From assembly GCA_030770535.1 (NCBI GenBank), contig JASVEC010000022.1, forward strand, positions 310,001 to 374,000: DNA of 64,000 bases, given 5' to 3'. The notes below the pieces were generated by a model. It did no database searches. It saw nothing but the letters and a program-made list of their open reading frames with translations, and was not told the origin of the DNA. A program made the position numbers and the translations under genes. This document shows, piece after piece, positions 11,731 through 21,413 of the stretch (position 1 is its first letter; every line of letters begins with the position of its first letter). This DNA comes from Batkoa obscura. Its lineage: Eukaryota; Entomophthoromycota; Entomophthoromycetes; Entomophthorales; Batkoaceae.

Positions 11731-12376
11731 CTTTTTTTATTTTTTTTGTTATAAAGGATAAGACATTACCATCTCCCTTTTTATAACCAGACAAAAACTA
11801 ATTTTAAAATATATAAAAAAGATGCGCTTTTAAAGAAATCTATTTTTATAATTGAAACAAATGTCAATAAGCTACCTCATTGTCATATATTATAAGGTCA
11901 AAATATTGTCTTGTGTAAGAAGTAAAGACTTTAGTTTGTATTAATTCTTTAAAGTTTTTTAAGCTATTTTCGAAAGTCAAATTTTAGTTTTTAATTTTTA
12001 GTTTCCTAATTTTCTAATTTTAGTTTTTTTAGTCAAGCATCAAATTCAGTAGCATTGCTTTAAATAATTTGCTTTAAATAATTTGCTTTCATTAATAAAG
12101 AATCGGAACTTACTATATTGAAATGAACTATTAAAACTTCACTTGAATATACTAATTTCTCAAAAGATATTTTGATTTATTAATAAAGCTATTTTTTATT
12201 TATAGTTTATCTTATCATAAATTGCAAAAATAGTCACCCTTCTAAACAGAGGCTTGTCCCCTATAATGATTCTCTAGCAACTGTTTACACAACCAAAGTA
12301 TATATAAACTATCATGACTAAGATTAAAATTATAAAAAAATAAAACCGAACTATCAAAATCAAAATCAGAACCAAT

Positions 12377-12556
12377 ATGAAATTTTTAACTATCGTTGTA
12401 TTACTTGCTACCTCTGCCTTTGCCCAAGGCTATGGTTATGATTACAGTCATGGAAAGAGATGTAAAGATGTCACCAAAGTTGTTACTAGCACTACTGTCA
12501 CTTATGTTACTAAAACTGTACAAGGAACTTGTCCTACTACTACTCCTTATTATTAA
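12377..12556 (+). CDS. Small secreted CPT-PYY protein, unit B
   Basis: 59 residues, base-for-base identical in its coding part to the unit A gene although the region upstream is different. Signal peptide to about residue 16, one Thr/Val module, C-terminus CPTTTPYY. The start codon is placed at 12377 by alignment with unit A; the 5' leader here has an extra short segment before the ATG. The conserved AGGCTT box and TATATATAAA lie 78-133 bases upstream. Confidence 0.75.
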   Translation: MKFLTIVVLLATSAFAQGYGYDYSHGKRCKDVTKVVTSTTVTYVTKTVQGTCPTTTPYY

Positions 12557-12612
12557 GTGTATTTCTTTTTAATAAAAAGATTTGTATTTATTATAGTTTT
12601 ATTTTTTTAAAA

Positions 12613-13229
12613 TCATTGGCAGGTATTTTTTGTAAGGTATTAGTAATGAAGATTAAACCAATAGACTACAGGACCATTATCATTTGTTGCATATATTTTC
12701 AATAATTGTTTTATTAGCTGCTTTATATATATATCATCTTTAACTATGTCTAATTATAAAATTGGAAGTATATGCTAGGAAAATCATGGCTTTTTTGGCA
12801 AATCTTTAGAAGGCTATAGCGTTGGACATGTAAGGATGTCATACTACAAAAGGGCTTTCATTTTTAGATATACAAATGAAAACTAAAGAAAATAGCAATT
12901 GAATTAGAAATATCAGCAACTAAATTTCAATCAACGCTTTTCAAAAGGTAAATTCTGGGGTATATTTTTAGTTGTTAGAGGTTTCCTAAAATAGACCTAT
13001 CTAAGATAACCTTTTGTTATGTTTAATTAATAATAAATGAAATCTTATTTTTGTTATTTTGTAGTTTTAATTAAATAATATTAAAATAATAAAAATATGT
13101 GTAAAAATGAAAAAGTTATTATAATATAGTAATAAAAAGATGACACTATATCCATACAATAAAAAATATGCCATAACTAATTATAATATATCTTTTATAT
13201 GAATACAATCATAACTGTCGTTGCATTCT
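12613..13229. other. Intergenic, nothing recognised
   Basis: AT-rich with several short A/T runs; no gene or repeat was identified. Confidence 0.45.
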
Positions 13230-13900
13230 TTGAAATACAAATCAGTATCTAATTTTATTGACTATATATCCATACAATGTATTCCATCAACCATAAATAT
13301 ATTTCTTAGATGTTGAGTGGAATAACAAACTTTTAATATGTTGGGAGTTACATATTCTAAACTTTCATCTACAAATATCAATCTAAATGTATCATCTTTT
13401 AATGTTTGTTTATCTATGATTATTATCACAAAATGAGTTAGATTATATTCAGACTTAAATTCTTCTCTAACATTATTGAAGGTGTTTTTTTTTATTTCAT
13501 CACTTTTTCATTTTTTGAACACTATTTGAGTGGAAAGATTGTTAGTAGAATTCTTAAACAAAAAATACATCCCCATTTATTACTTCTTCATCTGGTGCAT
13601 TAATAAAATTTTCTTATAATACATAATCACCATCATAAGTACCATCGTCTTTATCTTCATCAAAGAGACCAAAACCATCTACAAATGGCTTACGGGTAAA
13701 ATAACATGAGATCATATCTGTCAATTATTTTTCCAATTAAAGATTGTCTATTTGGACGCGAAAAGAATAGGTATTTATACTATTTATCATCAAGTAGTAT
13801 AAGTCGAACCATTTATCCATGTACAATCTTAATGAATAACCGCCACTCCAATTATCACACTTGTGTTTGTTCAAGTAACGATTCACATTATTGACCTATG
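13230..13900 (-). pseudogene. Decayed protein-coding region carrying a MITE
   Basis: On the minus strand three blocks read like protein rather than random AT-rich sequence: one at about 13900-13740 (contains NKHKCDNWSGGYSLRLYMDK), one at about 13710-13590 (KPFVDGFGLFDEDKDDGTYD) and one at about 13475-13265 (LEYVTPNILKVCYSTQHL). They are separated by stops and by MITE copy 4, which sits inside the region. No start codon or clean splice sites join them. The family was not recognised. It is most simply a dead gene, possibly of transposon origin. Confidence 0.35.
13476..13576 (-). mobile_element. MITE family copy 4
   Basis: Minus-oriented copy ending TACATCCCCAT, with the internal core reversed. 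It interrupts a decayed coding-like region (13230-13900). Confidence 0.75.
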
Positions 13901-14051
13901 ATTTAATGCAACGAATTCATTCTGACAAAGGTAATAGGCCAAACTACCAACACCAACCATAATAATATATGAGCAAATTAAATAAATGAATAAATAAATA
14001 AAAGCGCAGCAGCTCATCTTTATTTCTAAATTTTTCAAACATAGAACACAA

Positions 14052-14290
14052 TTGTTGGCAAAGCCAAACATGCTATACAACTAATTTAAAAAAGTACAAA
14101 GAGGATTTCAATGAAACATTCATATTGGCCCTAATTTATATTTAAAAATATCATTTCAATTCCAAAGAGGCTCACCATGATTAATTGAATGAGCCTATAT
14201 ATCCACATATATAACACCCCGAATTGATGAAAAGCTGGTTTTCCACATATCAAATGTTTTAAAACTATTTCTTTATCAAATAAAAGACAT
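14052..14290 (-). pseudogene. GPCR-like receptor fragment
   Basis: This stretch aligns with 15320-15550 of the intact receptor gene on the same strand: shared landmarks on the plus strand are GCCAAACA.GCTA.ACAACTAA, TAATTTATATTTAAAAA, and the run GATGAAAAGCTGG followed by CCACAT.TCAAATGTTTTAAA. It corresponds to the TM2-TM3 part of the receptor, with small deletions and stops and no remaining ends. It is a third member of the receptor family in the window, degenerate, lying about 400 bases downstream of the intact gene. Confidence 0.65.
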
Positions 14291-14432
14291 CGTAACTTTC
14301 TGGTTATAGCCTCCCTTTTTGGAATGGAAGCATTTGATTAAAAAATCTGCAAGAGGCAATCAATGGGAAGGAGGCTAAATTGAAAAAAGAGAAATTTTCC
14401 AAAGTTGATGGGGGCCATACCAGAAAATGCAG

Positions 14433-14536
14433 TATGGAGATACATCTTTTTGCTTAAGAATTTTACTAACAGTTTTTCCATTCAAATAGCGCTTAAAAAA
14501 TTGAAAAGTAATGGAACCAAAAAAAACACTCCCATA
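14433..14536 (+). mobile_element. MITE family copy 5
   Basis: 104 bp, TATGGAGATACATC at the left and ACACTCCCATA at the right, flanked by TA. It lies between the receptor fragment and the intact receptor gene. Confidence 0.8.
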
Positions 14537-14690
14537 TGTTGAATTTTTCTGGTATTGTAGTTTAGATCCTAAGCTAAAGAGCTAACATTTAATTTTATTA
14601 AAAGCATTTAAAAAAAGGAGTTTATTTCTCATACAAAGACTATTAACTTATTTTTATTAAATAAAAAAAATGTCGCTTATGATGAATTTA

Positions 14691-15677
14691 TTATGAGGAT
14701 TGATGATCAATTTTACGTCCTTTCTTTTTAAGTTTTTCAATAATTGAACCAAATATTGATTTTAAATCCATACAAATACTATCATGTAAAACCATTAATG
14801 TCAATGGGTTGATTACAGTAAAAAAAAATATGGCGACTAACGTTATAGAATCTTCCAAATGGCTTCTTAGCTGTGCCAATGCCTGTTCTTTGATACTAAT
14901 CACTATGAGAGGTATCACGCTTATGTTATAAAACAGCAACATGATACCTGTTCTGATATATGTGCTATGCTTCTGCCTATTTATATTTGATTTTAAAGTA
15001 TAAAATGAACAATTTAATTCCCTATTTATATTATCTTCTAGTAAACGGATAAATCGTTTAGCTAATGAAATGTAACAAGCATTAACCAAAAATAAACAAA
15101 CCAAGCAGAATAATATGATATACAAAGCAGTAAATCTTGTTAAAACATTTGTAGAAAGAGTATTAGGATAATAATACCTTTGTAATGGCATAAGTATAAA
15201 GTCCTTATTAAAAAACACAGCCAACCATAATAACAAATTAATGAATTGAAGAAATACAAACACAGAAGCCCATATCTTTGTTTTTATGTCCTTTTTTAAA
15301 CATAAAGCCCAATATCTTAATAAGGCCAAACACGCTACACAACTAACCGTAAAGAGTAGAAAGGAAACTTGAATAAGGCCATCATATTGACCATAATTTA
15401 TATTTAAAAAGACCTTTTTAATCCCCGTGATATTAAACGCTATCGTTTGGCAAAGTTTGTAAGTAACAAACATAGCGTCTCCAATCGATAAAAAGCTGGC
15501 TATCCACATGTCAAATGTTTTAAAGCCTTGTCTTTTTACTAAATAAAAAGCAAATAAATTAAAAATGATGGATAAGCCCATAAGTACAATTGCCGAATGA
15601 CTGTAAAAGACACTTTCAGAAATAAAACTACTAGTTGGCTGCAAGGACACCTTTTCCATATATAGTGTCGAATTCAT
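14691..15677 (-). CDS. Seven-transmembrane GPCR-like receptor, copy 1
   Basis: 328 residues, intronless. Hydrophobic segments fit seven helices at roughly 28-47, 57-79, 99-124, 133-155, 179-204, 241-262 and 275-298. Class A hallmarks are partly kept: Asp67 in the second helix (SIGDAMF), LLRYW at residues 119-123 at the end of helix 3 in the place of the DRY box, and Asn290-Pro291 in helix 7 in the place of NPxxY. An N-glycosylation site is at the N-terminus (NST). The tail is basic (KLKKKGRK). It probably senses an external cue at the plasma membrane; the ligand is unknown. It is a paralogue of 53325-54314, sharing also part of the upstream region. Intronless structure is unusual beside the intron-rich housekeeping genes. 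Confidence 0.8.
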   Translation of the reverse strand: MNSTLYMEKVSLQPTSSFISESVFYSHSAIVLMGLSIIFNLFAFYLVKRQGFKTFDMWIASFLSIGDAMFVTYKLCQTIAFNITGIKKVFLNINYGQYDGLIQVSFLLFTVSCVACLALLRYWALCLKKDIKTKIWASVFVFLQFINLLLWLAVFFNKDFILMPLQRYYYPNTLSTNVLTRFTALYIILFCLVCLFLVNACYISLAKRFIRLLEDNINRELNCSFYTLKSNINRQKHSTYIRTGIMLLFYNISVIPLIVISIKEQALAQLRSHLEDSITLVAIFFFTVINPLTLMVLHDSICMDLKSIFGSIIEKLKKKGRKIDHQSS

Positions 15678-16107
15678 AATTAATTAATCAACTAAATTAT
15701 ACTGGATAGACTTCCTTTAGTATTAATTTATACCTTTGATTTGGTTATCTAAGTTAGTTCCTTACCGTGGTCAGAAACTAGCGGATTTGTTACTCTTAGA
15801 TCATTCTTTTTTTTACTACAGAATAAAAAATATAGTTTTTGTTTCTAGATTCGGGTAAGCTTCAGGCATCTAGATTGAGTCACAAGTAAAGCTAGAAATT
15901 ATTTAAGGATGGGGAATTATTAAAAGAATTTTCATCAAAACATAGTTGTCATATCCAAGCCACACGTTTGATAAATTAACTTTACTTGACGTAATATTTA
16001 TACTAAGTCATTATACTTCTATTTTACGTAAGTGGAAATGGCTCCCACTGTTACCACACCATAACTATTAAACTACCTCTACTCGATTCCGCTTAAATAG
16101 CTTATTC

Positions 16108-16346
16108 TATTAAAAAATTAATTAAAATTACCGAATTTTTTAAAACATCTGAACCATTAGTATGCCTAGCGTATACAGCACAATCAAAAACTTTTTAAAA
16201 TTTTTTAGTTATTAAATTTGGCGGGGTTTATTATTTAAAGTTGAACTAAAAAATTTTAAAAAGTTCTTGATTGTGCTGTATACGCTAGGCATACTAATGG
16301 TTCAGATGTTTTAAAAAATTCGGTAATTTTAATTAATTTTTTAATA
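16108..16346. repeat. Near-perfect 103-bp inverted repeat (fold-back element)
   Basis: The arms 16108-16210 and 16244-16346 are reverse complements with one mismatch in 103 bases, separated by 33 bases. The outer part of each arm (AAAACATCTGAACC.TTAGTA) is related to 52430-52480, the end of a degenerate inverted-repeat element upstream of the second receptor gene. The palindrome lies about 430 bases upstream of the start of receptor copy 1. Confidence 0.9.
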
Positions 16347-17775
16347 AAAATATCTAATGAAATATTTTACTGATAAATAGAGTTTTTAAGCGCATTTTAA
16401 ATAGTATTGAATATAAATCAAGTTTATTAAATTATTGGGTAAGCACTACTCAAAATTGTATATAGCATTTAATCATTGTTAGTCGAATTAAGTAAAAGGC
16501 AAATATCATATTAATTATCCCATTTTTAAAGATTAAGCTTAAGATTGCTTCTAAAAGTTCTAAAAGCTCTAAAAGGCGATACACTAATTTTCAGAAAAAT
16601 CAAAATCATTTTATCACAACTAATAGTTTTGAGTATGCTTACAATGTTGGACAAAAACGAGTGTATAGTAGTCCCTTTTTTACTTTTTCATTAATATTTA
16701 AATAAATTATTAGAAATTGATAAAGTTTTTTTGAAAGTCGACTGATAAAAACATTAAACTTTAGCCAAAAATAAAATTACTCACCCCATTCTCTTCCACA
16801 CTATTGTTTCGTCTATATACTTTAAACTTATTCCAGAAATAAAACTCTCAGGTACTCCCATCCTCAAAAGTTATAAAAGAGCTGCATATCTCTATAAGAG
16901 AAATAAAGAATAAAAAAGCTATGTCAAGAGGTTGACATAAAACTATAACTTGGTTTTTAAAATATCCTTCATTTTTTGCATATTCTTAGGAGTACAAATT
17001 AATTTATTGATTAAACTAATTTTATAAAAATAGCGGTTTACACCAGCTTTTCCAAAAATCAATGTTTTTAAGGGATGAAATCTGAATTAACATTTCTTAT
17101 TGAATTTTAAATTTAACCTTTTACTTTATTAAATAATAACAAATATCATATGATCTGAGAGCATTACATATGAAGAAAGAGTGCAATATAATTACTAAAA
17201 TGCAACCCATTTGGATTATTCATTGATAAAATAGTAACATAAAATAGGGAGTAACCATATGGTTAATAGGACTAAGTGATAGTTATAAACCAGCTGCTCT
17301 ATTTCATTGCAAAAAATAATAACTAAAAGTGGCACCCAAAAAGGTTATTCTTTGGATAACTGATAATGCTCGATTTGGTTCAAACAAGGCTTAAGCTTTT
17401 TAGATGAAATTAAGGTCGAAAATACAAAAATAGGTTATACCTTATAATTATATTCAAATGTCTAATAAACCTATTAACTTAGATATTAAAATCATTTGAT
17501 CATAGTAGTTTAAGCACTTATTTCTTTTGTTTCTCTCCTTATTAAATACCTTGAATTTGTTTAAAAAATAATTTTATTTTAATAAGAAAATTGTTAAATT
17601 TATTCATGATTTATTTTTGAATTAAGTTGATACCCAAGTCTTTTAAAAGTAGTAAAAAATAAGAGATTTAAAAGGGTTTATATCAAGAAAAAAGACCATG
17701 AGATAATTAAGCTAAAATTTTCAGTCAGTAATCATTTAACTTATAAAAGTTCATTTTAAAAATATATAGAACAAA
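16347..17775. other. Intergenic, nothing recognised
   Basis: AT-rich region between the palindrome and the first tRNA gene; no frame or repeat could be supported. Confidence 0.45.
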
Positions 17776-17847
17776 GCCCAACGCGGGGGTCGAACCCGCA
17801 ACCTTGTGATTAAGAGTCACACGCTCTGCCGATTGAGCTAGCCAGGC
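17776..17847 (-). tRNA. tRNA-Lys(CUU): tRNA-Lys (anticodon CUU), copy 1
   Basis: 72 nt, no intron. Acceptor stem GCCTGGC pairs with GTTGGGC (with G-U pairs). The anticodon stem TGTGA/TCACA encloses the loop CTCTTAA, giving CTT for lysine. The T arm is GCGGG-TTCGACC-CCCGC. B-box GGTTCGA and A-box TGGCTAGCTC sequences are intact. It is identical to the copies at 20843-20914 and 50297-50368. Confidence 0.95.
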
Positions 17848-17926
17848 TTTCTGTTTTTATAATTTTTAAAAGCTAATTAATATATAAATAATTTTTTTAT
17901 ACTTTTTTGACTTTGGCAAGTTATAA

Positions 17927-18030
17927 TTGGGGGTGTTTTTTTTGGCTTCACTGTTTTTTCCATTTTTTAAGCGCTATTTGAGTGGAAAAATTGTTGTTAA
18001 AATTCTTAAATACAAAAGTACATCCCCATA
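17927..18030 (-). mobile_element. MITE family copy 6
   Basis: Minus-oriented, TTGGGGGTGTTTT at the left and TACATCCCCATA at the right. It starts 80 bases upstream of the tRNA-Lys gene and faces copy 7 across a coding-like remnant. Confidence 0.85.
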
Positions 18031-18456
18031 TAGTAATTTTAATTTGCTCATTTTTAATCTTTTTTGTACTTTTAATAACAGGTTGTAATATTAATATTTT
18101 ATTGTTATTAATTATTTTTAAATAATCATATTGATTTTTACCTACATTAAATCCAAAACTTTTATATTATTAAAAAAACATATTGAAGTTATATTTGATA
18201 ATAATTCTACTTGTTAGTTTTTATTTCCTGTTTCTTTTAAAGCACTGATTTTATACACTGCTTGATTAAGTTTATTATTAATAGTAATTTTGATTTTTAT
18301 TTTGTTTATTTTATTATAAAATTCTATAAACTCTGATTTATTATAAATAGTTATTAAAATTGATTTAAGTGAGTTACAACGTTTATATAATGTGTTTTTT
18401 TTTATTGTATTAAAATTTTTAAAAATTCCATTTTGAAGTTTAGTTATAAAAGCTTA
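18031..18456 (-). pseudogene. Coding-like remnant between two facing MITEs
   Basis: On the minus strand two frames read as Lys/Ile/Asn-rich protein (for example RCNSLKSILITIYNKSEF and then GFNVGKNQYDYLKIINN) with stops between them. No start codon or family was recognised. Its position between oppositely oriented MITE copies 6 and 7 makes a transposon-derived ORF possible, but an ordinary decayed gene fits equally well. Confidence 0.25.
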
Positions 18457-18561
18457 CATGGGGATGTATTTTTGTGTTTAAGAATTTTACTAACAATTTT
18501 TCCGCTCAAATAGCGCTTAAAAGATGGAAAAAATAATGAAGTCAAAAAAAACACCCCCACA
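18457..18561 (+). mobile_element. MITE family copy 7
   Basis: CATGGGGATGTATTT at the left, AACACCCCCACA at the right. It is nearly identical to copy 8 at 20721, consistent with both lying in a duplicated block. Confidence 0.85.
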
Positions 18562-19062
18562 TTTTGTTTTAATTTTAATAAAAAATAATGTTAAATAACT
18601 ATATATTTGTATATTATATATCTGTTAAACATTTAATAAAAATAAAACAATTAAAGTCTTTTAAGTTAAATTTTTTTATTTAATTTTAAGCTTTTTAAAT
18701 TTAATTAATTATATATTAAGGACTTATAAATTTAAAAACTTAAAATTTAGATTAATTTTTAACTAAATTCTGAAATTAATTTATACATTCCTATATTATT
18801 TAAAAACATTTAATTTCTCAGTAATAATTCTTCTATAATAATATTGTCTCATATTGTATTGTATATTTGGCTCTTTTTATTGTAATTATAAGGCATTATT
18901 TTTATATAATCTTAAATAAGCAAAATACTTTTTATGTTATGTTCTAATAGGGATCAAAAAATTTGAGCTACTTTACTAAAATTTATTAATAAATTCTAAA
19001 AATAAATTTAAAATTAGAATTTAAAACAAGTAAGCATTTAAAAATAAGGCTTAAACCCGATT

Positions 19063-19389
19063 TTAATAATATGGTGTAGGACAGTAAGAAGGTTTAACGG
19101 TAACAGTCTTAGTACCAATTGAAGTTACAATTTGAGTAGAAGTAACAGTCTTAGGAGTACAAGGAGTAGGACAATTAGTTGGCTTATTGGTAACTGTGGC
19201 AGTTGAAGTCAAAGCTACAATTGAGGTTTGAGTAACTGTCTTTGGATTACATCCATGACCGCCACCACCACCTTTTCCATAGCCTCCGTTACTATCGTCG
19301 CCATAGCCACTACCATAGTCATCTTGGTATGTAGCATTAATAGCCGAGAAAAGGAGGACCATCCAGCTGAGTAATAAATATTTGATCAT
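19063..19389 (-). CDS. Large secreted TVT/CPTP-repeat protein, unit D
   Basis: 108 residues from the ATG at 19389, chosen because it aligns with the starts in units A-C; an upstream in-frame ATG at 19407 would add six residues (MTKKTK) in front of the leader. The signal peptide is MIKYLLLSWMVLLFSAINA. It is followed by a Gly/Asp/Tyr-rich stretch with a GGGGGHG run, two Thr/Val modules (ending CPTPC and CPTPYY) and four Cys. About two thirds of the residues match the unit A protein, so this pair is an older branch. It is divergent from the small gene at 19983-20150. Confidence 0.75.
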   Translation of the reverse strand: MIKYLLLSWMVLLFSAINATYQDDYGSGYGDDSNGGYGKGGGGGHGCNPKTVTQTSIVALTSTATVTNKPTNCPTPCTPKTVTSTQIVTSIGTKTVTVKPSYCPTPYY

Positions 19390-19982
19390 TTTTGTCTTTT
19401 TTGTCATAAAAGACCGAGCTCTATTACATCCCTTTTTATAGCTGGATAAAGACTAGCTTTAAAAAATACATGAAAATAAAAAAGTGGGCTTTTAAAGGAA
19501 TCTATTTTTAATTGAAACCGGTCACAATGAACTACCTCATTGACACATTAAAAGAATAGCAATGTTGGACTGTTTAGCTATTCATGACTTTAGTCTAATT
19601 TAAACCGTTAAGGTTTCTTATCTCTGAGAGTTAAATTTGTAACTTTATAATTACACAACCTTTGAGTTAAGCATCACATTTAATGATATTTTTAGAATAA
19701 CCTTTTGGTTGCTAATGAAAAGATAATACACTAAATTTAAATTAAGCTACTAAGACTTCTTACTTTAAACTAACAGTATTCTTAAGAGATATTTTAATGT
19801 ATTGATAAAATTACTTCATTATGATATTTTATTTTATAATCAATTTAAAAATAACTACTCTTTTAAACAAAGGCTTAGGATCCGTAATAGTTCCTTTAGT
19901 TATTGCCTTCATATCTGAAGTATATATAAAAGAAAATGGTAAAGGACTATAACTGAAAAAAAACCAAGCCATTGAAATCAAA

Positions 19983-20150
19983 ATGAGATTTTTAGCTGCT
20001 GTTATATTATTTGCTGCCTCTACTCTTGCTCAAGCTTATGGCTCTGGAGGTAGTTGCAAAGATATTACCAAAGTTGTCACTAGTACTGCCACTGCTTATG
20101 TTACTAAAACTGTACAAGGAACTTGTCCTACTATTCCTCCTTACTATTAA
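19983..20150 (+). CDS. Small secreted CPT-PYY protein, unit D
   Basis: 55 residues, intronless: leader MRFLAAVILFAASTLAQ, a short Gly/Ser linker with one Cys, the Thr/Val module and C-terminus CPTIPPYY. The AGGCTTA box and TATATATAAA lie 53-122 bases upstream. It shares the last 30 residues with the unit E protein (identical) and most with units A-C. Confidence 0.72.
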   Translation: MRFLAAVILFAASTLAQAYGSGGSCKDITKVVTSTATAYVTKTVQGTCPTIPPYY

Positions 20151-20720
20151 ATGCAGTTTGTTTCAATAAAATATCCATATTGACTATAGCTATTGTTTTA
20201 AAAAATTGTGAATGCCTTTAACGACTGTCTTCTACTTATCATAAACATTAAAATTTAAAAATCTATTATTCATTACTATAATTTTTAATAAGTGTCTTAT
20301 GACCTATTGTATTAGGATTTTCCATGGTTATAACCTATTACAATAACTAGAAATTAAACATAAATGCTAACAAATTGACAAAGTTTGTTTTGAAAATTAA
20401 ACTAGTCATACAAATATTTAAAACTCTACCTGAGTTAAAGTAGCAAAGTTTATTTGTAGTTCTAACTATACCTTTAAGTTTACGTTATGAGATAAAATAA
20501 GGTTATATAGAGCTTTGATACGTAGCTATATATGAATCAATATAAGTATAATAATTGATACAGCTTCGTAACTTGATTTTTTTTTGTTTTTAATGAAAAA
20601 TATTTGCTGTAAACTATTATAGTTAGAGGCTATTTTTTTTATACAGTAAAACATTTGGGAGCTTATACTAAAGATCTAGGAAAATTAGTATTAACTTTTT
20701 AATAAAAATATAAAATAACA
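20151..20720. other. Spacer between units D and E
   Basis: AT-rich, nothing recognised beyond the ~60 bases of shared 3' tail. Confidence 0.45.
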
Positions 20721-20817
20721 GATGGGGATGTATTTTTGTGTTTAAGAATTTTACTAACAATTTTTCCGCTCAAATAGCGCTTAAAAGATGGAAAAAATAA
20801 TGAAGCCAAAAAAACAT
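20721..20817 (+). mobile_element. MITE family copy 8 (right end lost)
   Basis: GATGGGGATGTATTTTTGTG at the left and the full core, but the right terminal repeat stops at AAAAAACATTAA, 26 bases short of the second tRNA-Lys. Nearly identical to copy 7. Confidence 0.8.
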
Positions 20818-20842
20818 TAATTTAAACAATAAATATTGTAAA

Positions 20843-20914
20843 GCCCAACGCGGGGGTCGAACCCGCAACCTTGTGATTAAGAGTCACACGCTCTGCCGAT
20901 TGAGCTAGCCAGGC
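20843..20914 (-). tRNA. tRNA-Lys(CUU): tRNA-Lys (anticodon CUU), copy 2
   Basis: Identical over all 72 nt to the copy at 17776-17847, with the same orientation relative to the cassette to its right. The surrounding 26 bases on either side differ, so the identity reflects either selection or recent copying. Confidence 0.95.
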
Positions 20915-21200
20915 TTTTGCTGTTGCTAGTTGATAATGAGTTAAATAATATATATATAGCAAAATTTTCTGTCTCAATTTTAGACAGTATGAATCTTTTT
21001 TAATATTTACAATAGGAGTCAAAATACTTAATTTCTCAATGATAATTCTTCTATAATAATATTGTCTCATATTGTATTGTATATTTGGCTCTTTTTATTG
21101 TAATTATAAGGCGCTATTTTTATACAGTCTTAAGTAAATAGAATATTCTTTATGCTATGCTCTAATAGTGTCAAAAGACTTGAGCTACTTAACCAAAAAT

Positions 21201-21342
21201 TACTAGTATGGATTTGATGAAATGAGCCAGCGTGAAAGTGGGGAAAATTTACTTAATTACTAACAATTGTTCGTTGTAGATAGTAATTGGGCAAATTTTT
21301 TGCTCCTTCACACTGTTTTACTTCATCAAATCCACACTAGTA
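21201..21342. mobile_element. 142-bp inverted-repeat element inside unit E
   Basis: The ends TACTAGTATGGATTTGATGA and, reversed, TACTAGTGTGGATTTGATGA form a terminal inverted repeat, with weaker pairing continuing inward. The equivalent place in unit D (18970-19000) has no such sequence, so this is an insertion into unit E. The sequence is unlike the common MITE family. Confidence 0.75.
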
Positions 21343-21413
21343 AATTCCAAAAATAAATTTAAAATTAAACTTCAAAACAAATAAGCATTTAAAAATAAGG
21401 TTTAAAACCAATT

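Larger units (their letters stand above)
9590..12612. repeat. Tandem duplication of the secreted-protein cassette (units A and B)
   Basis: Unit A (about 9590-10800) and unit B (about 11310-12612) each contain a large secreted-protein gene on the minus strand and a small one on the plus strand. The first ~565 bases of the units are almost identical, the central intergenic part differs, and the small genes are identical base for base. Unit B is in turn almost identical to the inverted unit C at 48440-49662, including the intergenic part in which A differs. Confidence 0.85.

Noticed and set aside
13706-14080. Two short frames on opposite strands
   Set aside because: Shadows within a decayed coding-like region and a receptor fragment; no start context or motif.
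20822-21070. 82-codon minus-strand frame
   Set aside because: Produced by translating through the tRNA-Lys gene.
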